NCBI GenBank assembly: GCA_019057795.1
Contig: JAHLWS010000053.1
Span: 58,261-122,260 of the forward strand
Direction of reading: 5' to 3'
Length of the DNA stretch: 64,000 nt
Source: Promethearchaeota archaeon
GTDB lineage: Archaea > Asgardarchaeota > Lokiarchaeia > Sigyniarchaeales > SOKP01
In this document: one piece after another, positions 57,897-64,000 of the stretch
Numbering within the stretch: position 1 is the first letter of the stretch
Layout of the letters: the number at the start of each line of letters is the position of its first letter
Made by a program: the position numbers and the translations under genes
The notes under the pieces: model-generated
What the model saw: the letters and a program-made list of their open reading frames with translations, nothing else
Told to the model about the DNA's origin: nothing
Database searches by the model: none

Positions 57897-58111
57897 GCCT
57901 CGATAGCTCAGTTAGAATTGGAAAGAGCACCGTTTCGGTGTGTTTGACTAAGTAGAACAATGTAAAATTGTTGCCTACAGCACCCGGCTTTTTTTAGCCA
58001 TTGTGGGTTCATATGATGGCGGGATTTACCACAAAACCGGAAGTTAACCGGGCGGTCGCATGTTCGATCCATAAAACTCTTGAATTCCAAGGTTTGGAAA
58101 AGCTCGGGGCG
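57897..58111 (+). tRNA. tRNA-Lys(TTT) with three introns
   Basis: The 215-base gene has acceptor GCCTCGA/TCGGGGC and D stem GCTC/GAGC. Intron 1, about 57930-57982 (53 bases), lies between D and anticodon stems and contains GTAG-AACAAT/ATTGTT-CTAC. Intron 2, about 57993-58045 (53 bases), lies in the anticodon loop and contains TTGTGG/CCACAA. Intron 3, about 58073-58101 (29 bases), interrupts the 3' strand of the T stem and contains TTCCAA/TTGGAA. Splicing gives anticodon arm CCCGG-CTTTTAA-CCGGG (TTT) and T arm GCATG-TTCGATC-CATGC. Exact junctions may shift by one or two bases. The accessory block starts 17 bases after it. Confidence 0.88.
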
Positions 58112-58127
58112 CTTTTTCTCCTTTTAT

Positions 58128-60308
58128 TTACTTACATTTTATTTTTTTGATTTTTTGAAGCTCTTGGAGCCCTTTTTCACTTAAGATGATGTGCCTATCG
58201 TTATTTTCACTTGAGATGATAACAAGTTCTTTTTTAACGAGATTTACTAGATTTTTTCTAACATTTCGCGTAATCACTCCGGCGCTGTCGGCTATATCTT
58301 TTGTTCGTATTATTGTTTTATGGTGAGTTAACTTTGCGATATGTACGAGATATTTCATCCACGCTTCTCCATATCCATATTCACTATTTTGGAGCTTTTC
58401 CAAATCCTTATTATTTAAAATTTTGATTGAATTTCTATTATTATCATTATCAAAATTCAACTTGATAGGATCCTTTTCAAATTTTATATATTGGCCTACA
58501 TCCTTTTGGTGGATAATAGTATTAGTAATTTTGCTTTCCTCTTTAGGAGCTTTCATACTACTTATTTTATTTTTTTGATTAATTTTTGGTTTTATCGTAA
58601 GTTCTCTATCAATATCTTTTGGAAATTTGAAATTACGAACATTTTTTTCTAGTATGTTAAAATAGGTTTTAACCTGCCCCCAATGTTCTGAACTGATAAT
58701 TTCTTCATGTTGCGTTTTAAAGTTAGTGGAGTGAATCATTTGATGACAATTACTACATAAGCTTACGCAATTTTTTTTTATTAGTTCATTTTTAATTTGG
58801 TTTAGTTCATAACTTTGGATTTTTGACCACAATCTCCATTTATCATCGTTTACATCCCTATGATGAAATTGTATAGTGGGTAAATTATTCTGAGTTGTAA
58901 TTTGTTCACATCCTACACATTTTCCTCCATATAATTTGTTGACTATGGTAAATTTTTTTATTTGGCGGACCACATTTTGGAGTTCAGCGATTTTAATCGG
59001 TTCAGATAAATTATTTCTTATATCTTCTCTGATTTCCTTAGTAGTCGCATTGAGGTTAAAATTTGTGCTCTTTATTATATTTCCAAAGTTTTTATAAGTT
59101 TTTGTTCTTTGTTTGGTGTGACAATTTCTGCAGAGAATCTTTACTTTTTCCTTTTCTAGAATCTCTTTTGTTCTTTCCCAATTTTTATACATCCTTTCGT
59201 GCCATGAAGTCTTTTTTATAGATGGGTCAGTATGGTGAAATTCAAGAGCAGGGAGTTTTTCAGGGCCAGTATTACAATCTGGGCATTTCGCACCGAATTT
59301 TCCGTTGTTTAAATTTTCCATAACTTTAACTTTATTTTTGAGCGCAAAGATTTGTTTTTGTTCGCCGTCACATTTCTTACAAGTGCTTTTAGGGTATAAG
59401 ATCTCATTTTTCCGACGGAAAGTAAAGTTAGCGTAGGTTTTAATTTCATGACATCTTCCGCATTCCTTACTTTTGCCGTCAAAATATAGCTTTTTTAACG
59501 ATAAATCTGGTTTTATTGGTATTTGTAATAATTTTCGCCATCTAGATATTGTTCCTTGGTCAACACCACATATTTTCCCAAGTTTTGTACCATTTAGGTT
59601 CCAAGTTGGGTTATGATATACCGTTTGAAACCATGTTTTATGTCGATACAGCGGATTTTGTCTGGAAGGGTCTTTTGTTGGATCTAAAGCGATTTTGTTA
59701 TGCTTAACATATCTATTAGGCTTGTTGGTTATGTTCCAATTTTCTGCGGTACTTTTCCAATCGAGCTTTTTTATTTCTTCTTTAATTTTTTCAAGGTTAA
59801 ATGTGTCGTTTTTTATATTTTGATTAGAGTGCGTATGATCTCTGTTAAGGTTATTAACATCGAAGTTCTTGTTGTCTTTGGCTTCAATTTTAGGTAAAGC
59901 TATTTTGTTTTTTGTTATTTGTGAGGCGTCCAGCTTACTCGGTTCAATTTTATTTTTAGATTTCTCGGGTGTAAATCGTTGAGGTTGGATTCTATGTTTT
60001 GGTTCTTTCTGTATATCCATCTGTCGGAGTTTAATTTTATTTCTGGACGGAGTTAGAGGGTTAGATTTTTGATGTTGGATTTTATGTCTTGGCTCTTTCT
60101 TTGGATCTATCTTTCGGGGTTCAATTTTGTTCTTCGGTTTGTCTTTCGGCTTCTGGCTCGAGCCCTCGATTTTTTTATCCTTATAGTCGTTTTTTTTATT
60201 TTTTGGTTTGTCGTCTGGTTTCGAAGAGATTTTACCCTTTTCGGCTTTCTCGGTATTAGGTTTTTCGTATGATGTTTCAGGTTCCGACTTGGGTGAGTCG
60301 AGGTCCAT
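58128..60308 (-). CDS. Multidomain HNH-type DNA-binding protein with low-complexity N-terminus
   Basis: 726 residues. The first 200 are basic and polar and contain about four loose repeats of an [N/H][K/R]I-x-P unit (for example KNKIEP and HKIQHQ). Then come a helix-turn-helix (KLGKICGVDQGTISRWRKL) and a zinc ribbon (CGRC/CKKC). HNH-like unit 1 (CPDC, EFHHTD, CRNCHTKQ) is at about 335-400. HNH-like unit 2 (CVGC, QFHHRD, CSNCHQMIHS) is at about 460-530. A C-terminal winged helix (IRTKDIADSAGVITRNVRKNL) completes it. It shares its start base with the stop of the ATPase gene. The role is probably DNA cleavage or recognition within the accessory block. Confidence 0.75.
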   Translation of the reverse strand: MDLDSPKSEPETSYEKPNTEKAEKGKISSKPDDKPKNKKNDYKDKKIEGSSQKPKDKPKNKIEPRKIDPKKEPRHKIQHQKSNPLTPSRNKIKLRQMDIQKEPKHRIQPQRFTPEKSKNKIEPSKLDASQITKNKIALPKIEAKDNKNFDVNNLNRDHTHSNQNIKNDTFNLEKIKEEIKKLDWKSTAENWNITNKPNRYVKHNKIALDPTKDPSRQNPLYRHKTWFQTVYHNPTWNLNGTKLGKICGVDQGTISRWRKLLQIPIKPDLSLKKLYFDGKSKECGRCHEIKTYANFTFRRKNEILYPKSTCKKCDGEQKQIFALKNKVKVMENLNNGKFGAKCPDCNTGPEKLPALEFHHTDPSIKKTSWHERMYKNWERTKEILEKEKVKILCRNCHTKQRTKTYKNFGNIIKSTNFNLNATTKEIREDIRNNLSEPIKIAELQNVVRQIKKFTIVNKLYGGKCVGCEQITTQNNLPTIQFHHRDVNDDKWRLWSKIQSYELNQIKNELIKKNCVSLCSNCHQMIHSTNFKTQHEEIISSEHWGQVKTYFNILEKNVRNFKFPKDIDRELTIKPKINQKNKISSMKAPKEESKITNTIIHQKDVGQYIKFEKDPIKLNFDNDNNRNSIKILNNKDLEKLQNSEYGYGEAWMKYLVHIAKLTHHKTIIRTKDIADSAGVITRNVRKNLVNLVKKELVIISSENNDRHIILSEKGLQELQKIKKIKCK
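59890..60200 (-). repeat. Imperfect repeats in the N-terminal part of the HNH gene
   Basis: Within this part of the gene the encoded unit [N/H][K/R]I-x-P followed by 10-15 charged residues recurs about four to five times, and the DNA shows matching repeats of a motif translating to NKIEP or HRIQP. Copies differ, so the repeat is old or under selection for charge rather than exact sequence. Confidence 0.5.
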
Positions 60309-62362
60309 TAGTAACCACCCCAGGCTTCAGGTTCAACATCTAAAGTTTTAATTATATATTCTTCTGCGGAAGCCCCGTTAAAAACCAAGGCATTTCGCGG
60401 TTCTTGGTTTTTTAGATAGCTAAGTTCTTTATTATCTAGTGTAAAGTATTTTCCACATTCAAGGTCGAGTCTGAACACGATTTTCAAGCTTGGAGATTTT
60501 GTTACGCACCGGAACAGGGATGAGGGTTCTTGGTCGATAATAAGAAATCCGAGGCCTCTGCTGCGGTATTCTTCGAGTAGCATTTTAAACACATCTTCGA
60601 GTCGCTCTTTGGCGATGACATTGTCGTCATATGGGTTATTAGAGAGAGCTTTTGCGAGGATTGCATCTGGTTCATCAATGACGATGAGATTGTTGAGTTG
60701 ATTAGATTCCAAGGAAGATGTAAGCGTTATAATCATTTGAAATAGCGCGTTTGTTAAAATGCGTTGCGTCCATATGCTGCATTCAGTTAAGTCGAAGTAG
60801 AAATTTTTACCGTTCCTCCATTCAGTAAACCAACGGGGAGTTTCGGCCGTTAAACACAGGGTTTTTTCGATAATTGGGCTGCTCAACCTCTCGAGCACTT
60901 TATTTGAGATTTCGCTTGTAATGTTGGTATGAAATTTCTCATGGTATCCTTGTTTAGGGTTGTCAAGGTAATCTAAAGTTTTTTCGAAGAGAATCCGAGG
61001 GTAATTAGGTAAATTCTTGCCTTTATCCTGCTCCATCATTACATTTTTAAGAACTGTGGTTGTGGTTCCTTTTAAGCCGAGGGAAGCTGTAAGATACATA
61101 GCGGTTTTTTGTACGTATTTATCCAAGTCTGTAGTATCAGAATTAGGTTTTACGAAATAAGGAATCTTTAAATCGTCGTCTCCATATGTTAGAATTTCAT
61201 CTGAGTGAAAGAATCGTTCTTGGTTTTTTTTGGAGAGTCCTATTGTTAAAATACCGACGTGAGGTGCTTTAGTGGCAATTTCTTGAACGATTCTACTAGC
61301 ACAGTAAGTTTTCCCAGAACCAGTGGAGCCGACAATGATTCCACTTAGAGCCAAATCGTTAATTCGAATATAGGCGTTAGATCCTGAGAGAACTCCTTGT
61401 CGGAACATTTTACCAAACCAAATGTAATTTTTATTATCCTCAGTTATAGGTAAATCAACAATTTTTTCGTTCTCAAGAATATAAGGCTGTGGAAGTCCTG
61501 AATGGCGAGGGAAGTTAAAATCAACGCTTTTAGGTGAGATAAAGTGAGGTACTTCATGTTCGGGTATGGTTTCTTGAAGTAAATAATACCCCCTTCCCGT
61601 TTGGATATTATCGGTATTTTTCCAAAAGCAATTTCCTACAAGAATTTTTTTCCAAGTGTCCGGAAATGTATTTGCTATGCGAGCTTTCTCCATTTTGATG
61701 TTATAAGTGCTTTTCGCCAAGAATTCTAAATCCGATTTAAGCATAAGTCTTTGGAAATCAGTCGTTTTACGATTATTATGCGTAATTCTGATGAAAATCT
61801 TGACCTTAAATTCTTTATGGGCGGTAGAATCCTTTAAATAAAAACCGCCCCTAGAATCTATAGCATCGTCTTTTTGCCAAACAAGATAAAATCGGAGGTT
61901 CCTGTGCGAATCTTGGTCATTTCTGCTGCTATGAATGAAATTTTTTATCAGAGAGATTTTATCTGGATTATGGATTTTTGGGAGGCAAAGTTCATAGATT
62001 GTCTTTTTTTCTTCGAACATAAAAGGATAAATTGGAACTATCTTTACTTTCCCGTCCAATCCAGGAAAAACTCTCTTAAGGATGTTCAAAAGCCTATAAC
62101 CTTTTATATGGGCTTCTTCGAGAGTTAAAGTGTTTATAAAAAATTCCCAACCAATTTCATTGCCGATAGAGCTAAGTTCCAATCCGTAAACTGTTTGGTC
62201 TTGGAAATAATTTCGCATCCAAGTTTTTCCAATTTCGTATCTTTCTTTTAAACCATAACCAAAAATAGTTTCTTTTTCTTGTTTTAATGGGCCTTGTGTG
62301 ATTTTAATTTTTACCAGCCATATTTCGGCTTCCAATTCCATAAGATTCAATCCTTTCCTCAT
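60308..62362 (-). CDS. VirB4/HerA-like ATPase
   Basis: 684 residues. The first 300 are an alpha/beta domain not recognised (possibly the VirB4-type N-terminal part). The ATPase follows: Walker A VGSTGSGKTY near residue 340, Walker B NLIVIDEPDAI near residue 560, then a RSRGLGFLIIDQEPSSLF sensor region and a FRLDLECGKYF end. These features suit the ATPases that pump DNA or drive secretion in conjugative elements and archaeal viruses. No membrane span is visible, so it would act at a membrane with partners. It starts 7 bases after the M50-like gene. Confidence 0.8.
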   Translation of the reverse strand: MRKGLNLMELEAEIWLVKIKITQGPLKQEKETIFGYGLKERYEIGKTWMRNYFQDQTVYGLELSSIGNEIGWEFFINTLTLEEAHIKGYRLLNILKRVFPGLDGKVKIVPIYPFMFEEKKTIYELCLPKIHNPDKISLIKNFIHSSRNDQDSHRNLRFYLVWQKDDAIDSRGGFYLKDSTAHKEFKVKIFIRITHNNRKTTDFQRLMLKSDLEFLAKSTYNIKMEKARIANTFPDTWKKILVGNCFWKNTDNIQTGRGYYLLQETIPEHEVPHFISPKSVDFNFPRHSGLPQPYILENEKIVDLPITEDNKNYIWFGKMFRQGVLSGSNAYIRINDLALSGIIVGSTGSGKTYCASRIVQEIATKAPHVGILTIGLSKKNQERFFHSDEILTYGDDDLKIPYFVKPNSDTTDLDKYVQKTAMYLTASLGLKGTTTTVLKNVMMEQDKGKNLPNYPRILFEKTLDYLDNPKQGYHEKFHTNITSEISNKVLERLSSPIIEKTLCLTAETPRWFTEWRNGKNFYFDLTECSIWTQRILTNALFQMIITLTSSLESNQLNNLIVIDEPDAILAKALSNNPYDDNVIAKERLEDVFKMLLEEYRSRGLGFLIIDQEPSSLFRCVTKSPSLKIVFRLDLECGKYFTLDNKELSYLKNQEPRNALVFNGASAEEYIIKTLDVEPEAWGGY

Positions 62363-62369
62363 TTTAACC

Positions 62370-63128
62370 TTACCACTGAGCTTCTCTCCTATGTTTTGCG
62401 GGTTTAACGCGTCGTCGAGTTAACTTTTTTATATTCACTCTTTCAGAACCAGTTGAACTTCTCTTGCCTAAAACTTGTTGAATAAATGCCCTTAATCCTA
62501 TAAATCCATATTTATATACATGATACCCTAAGAAAATTAAAAAATATGTCAGAATTTCGTGAAAAACTTCAAACTGAAAATTTGTGACACCAAACCAAAC
62601 TGTATATATTGATAATAACAATAAGCAAATCTGATAGAGCGAATATCTCCAATCAAATTGGAAGGAACTAAAAATTGCAAATAAATCAGCTAATGAAGGC
62701 GACGCACTTAACACCAATGACACCATAATAAAAATATACAGATAGAAAATTACTACTTCCAAGCTTGGATTCTTTAATTGCTCCCATAAAAAGAAAAAGA
62801 GCCAGAACGAAAGATAAAGGGGTGCAAATCCGATTAATAACACTTGTAAAAAGGTTAATTTATTAAACTCTTTTAATTCAATTCTTCCACCATACTTCAG
62901 ACCAAATTTTGACTCGTTATCAGAATGCTCTAGTATTTTCATGGTTCGGATTTGAGTATCAGTCAATAGACACATTAAGATGTGGCAAAGTTCGTGTATT
63001 AATATACTTAAAACTGCTAAAACTTGAAAAAATTTGTTTAACGGCTCAGGTGCTACCACTAAAAGAACATATGACATTACCACTGAAAATACCGCAAAAC
63101 CTACCATAAATATGATTTCTTCGAACAT
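62370..63128 (-). CDS. M50-like membrane zinc protease
   Basis: 252 residues with five or six hydrophobic segments. HELCH (in SILIHELCHILM, about residues 44-48) is an HExxH zinc motif within a membrane span, as in site-2 protease/M50 peptidases. SPSLADLFAIFS (about residue 145) may supply the third zinc ligand (the usual LDG Asp). A basic tail of about 40 residues follows. If active, it cleaves a membrane-bound substrate, perhaps a regulator. Confidence 0.7.
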   Translation of the reverse strand: MFEEIIFMVGFAVFSVVMSYVLLVVAPEPLNKFFQVLAVLSILIHELCHILMCLLTDTQIRTMKILEHSDNESKFGLKYGGRIELKEFNKLTFLQVLLIGFAPLYLSFWLFFFLWEQLKNPSLEVVIFYLYIFIMVSLVLSASPSLADLFAIFSSFQFDWRYSLYQICLLLLSIYTVWFGVTNFQFEVFHEILTYFLIFLGYHVYKYGFIGLRAFIQQVLGKRSSTGSERVNIKKLTRRRVKPAKHRREAQW

Positions 63129-63246
63129 TAGTCGCTACTATTATAATTTTTTATTTATTTGGTAACTTTATAAATTCGTTTTATTTAAAAGGAAAAATAT
63201 CGTTTGAACTATAGAACTATAATTGATGGTATTCGTCTCGTATTCA

Positions 63247-63984
63247 TTATAAACCCTTGAATAGCCCAATTTCTTCTAAAAATTCAACCTTATTTTTAAA
63301 CCCTTTTTCTTTGTTTTTAATGCCGTGGAGATCGAACAATTTCCTTTGAATGGATTTTTGAAGCGTTCCCTGACTAATACGTAAAAACTCACATATGGGA
63401 CCCAGGGCGATATCTTCACGTTTAGAGCGTATTTTTGCTATTCCTATAACTAAACCGGCAATAACATCGTCTTTCGAATCTTTTATTAAGCCCCAAAACT
63501 TATCCAATATCTTCTCTGATTGAAAGTATAGGTTCATTCCCAATTTTTTCTCATTAATAACGCCCCCCATTCGATTAAGAATGTATTTTTTCCGATCCCT
63601 GTTTTGGTATTTTGACCAAAAGTCTTTCATGCGGCTTCTGAAAACATTGAATTCTGTGTTTGATAAGTCCGAATTTTCAAGAAGGGTTCCTTGGTCAATA
63701 ACTATATTATTTTTTTTATAGTAAAAATAGATCACGCAAGGGATTAACTTCTCAGGATTCCGAAATTTCTTACTTTTTTTAAAATGAGGGCGAATCTCGT
63801 TATATTTTTTAAGAATTTTCGATATATCCTTATCTGGCCGTCCCAGCTTTTCAAGGAGGGTTTTAGTTTGAATGAACGCAGCTTGCATAGTTTCCTCGGG
63901 ATGAGGAATCATAGAATTTAATTTATTTAAATATGCTATTTTTCCTCTATTGTTAGACCGTTCTCGTTCTCTTTCGTTTCCCAT
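63247..63984 (-). CDS. Cyclin-fold TFB-like protein without a zinc ribbon
   Basis: 245 residues forming two cyclin-like helical repeats (about residues 25-125 and 145-240). These resemble the TFB core: LIPCVIYFYYKKNNIVIDQGTLLENSDLSNTEF corresponds to a TFB repeat, and VIAGLVIGIAKIRSKREDIALGPICEFLRISQGTLQ to the second with its helix-turn-helix. There is no N-terminal cysteine ribbon; instead it starts with a charged MGNERERERSNNR. A TFB-derived or analogous regulator carried by the accessory block is likely. It is the first gene of that block seen here and may continue transcription into the next. Confidence 0.65.
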   Translation of the reverse strand: MGNERERERSNNRGKIAYLNKLNSMIPHPEETMQAAFIQTKTLLEKLGRPDKDISKILKKYNEIRPHFKKSKKFRNPEKLIPCVIYFYYKKNNIVIDQGTLLENSDLSNTEFNVFRSRMKDFWSKYQNRDRKKYILNRMGGVINEKKLGMNLYFQSEKILDKFWGLIKDSKDDVIAGLVIGIAKIRSKREDIALGPICEFLRISQGTLQKSIQRKLFDLHGIKNKEKGFKNKVEFLEEIGLFKGL

Positions 63985-64000
63985 CGTAGTTTTAAGGGTA

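Noticed and set aside
57908..58090. 60-codon open frame on the minus strand across tRNA-Lys
   Set aside because: It lies entirely within the intron-bearing tRNA and has no coding features.

Overview
The window is archaeal: it has archaeal 16S rRNA, transcription factor B, ABCE1, thermosome, archaeosine tRNA-guanine transglycosylase, class I LysRS, eS17, uL3/uL4/uL23 and an Orc1/Cdc6-type ATPase. It is very AT-rich, gene-dense, and uses GGTGA/GAGG ribosome binding sites that match the 16S 3' end. Several MglA/Ras-like small GTPases, at least three roadblock/LC7 proteins, a V4R protein and a 16S gene not followed by 23S suggest an Asgard archaeon (Promethearchaeota), probably near the Lokiarchaeia. 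That placement is inference from gene content, not a phylogeny.

Layout. 1-4.1 kb: pyrI, a CTP-dependent lipid/polyprenol kinase, trpB2 interrupted by one in-frame TGA, and a roadblock gene with a damaged start. 4.3-9.4 kb: two very large overlapping genes of unknown function and a small membrane protein. 9.4-14.6 kb: a PD-(D/E)XK nuclease, tRNA-Arg and an RNA-modification operon (AK6/Fap7, arcTGT, DUF371, Trm5), then tRNA-Ile. 14.8-25.3 kb: TFB, degenerate gamma-carbonic-anhydrase-like and Nif3-like proteins, a HIT protein, a Flp-like pilin, small regulators, ABCE1, LysRS and a GHMP kinase. 25.5-28.7 kb: a short uL3-uL4-uL23 operon. 28.9-38.2 kb: a type IV pilus/secretion locus (ATPase, pseudopilin-like protein, ArlJ/TadC-like membrane protein, prepilin peptidase), with a V4R protein, an Orc1/Cdc6-like ATPase and a secreted membrane-anchored protein. 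38.3-44.9 kb: eS17, a zinc-ribbon protein, an intron-bearing tRNA-Glu(CTC), a second divergent TFB, a small GTPase, and a roadblock-unknown-GTPase operon. 45-46.9 kb: a structured leader, 16S rRNA and an intron-bearing tRNA-Ala. 47-56.3 kb: a YchF-like GTPase, a membrane HerA/TraG-like ATPase, thermosome, Tsr3, a tandem roadblock protein and a DUF3800 protein. 56.5-58.1 kb: tRNA-Leu, tRNA-Glu(TTC) with two introns and tRNA-Lys(TTT) with three introns. 58.1-64 kb: an accessory block read toward the tRNAs (TFB/cyclin-like protein, M50-like protease, VirB4/HerA-like ATPase, double-HNH protein), which looks like one end of an integrated element abutting tRNA-Lys.

The most noteworthy items are the multi-intron tRNAs next to that accessory block, the TGA-interrupted trpB2, the roadblock-unknown-GTPase operon, the pair of 770-800 residue unknown proteins, and the tRNA-sized structured element upstream of 16S. 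No CRISPR array, transposase or recognisable integrase was found.
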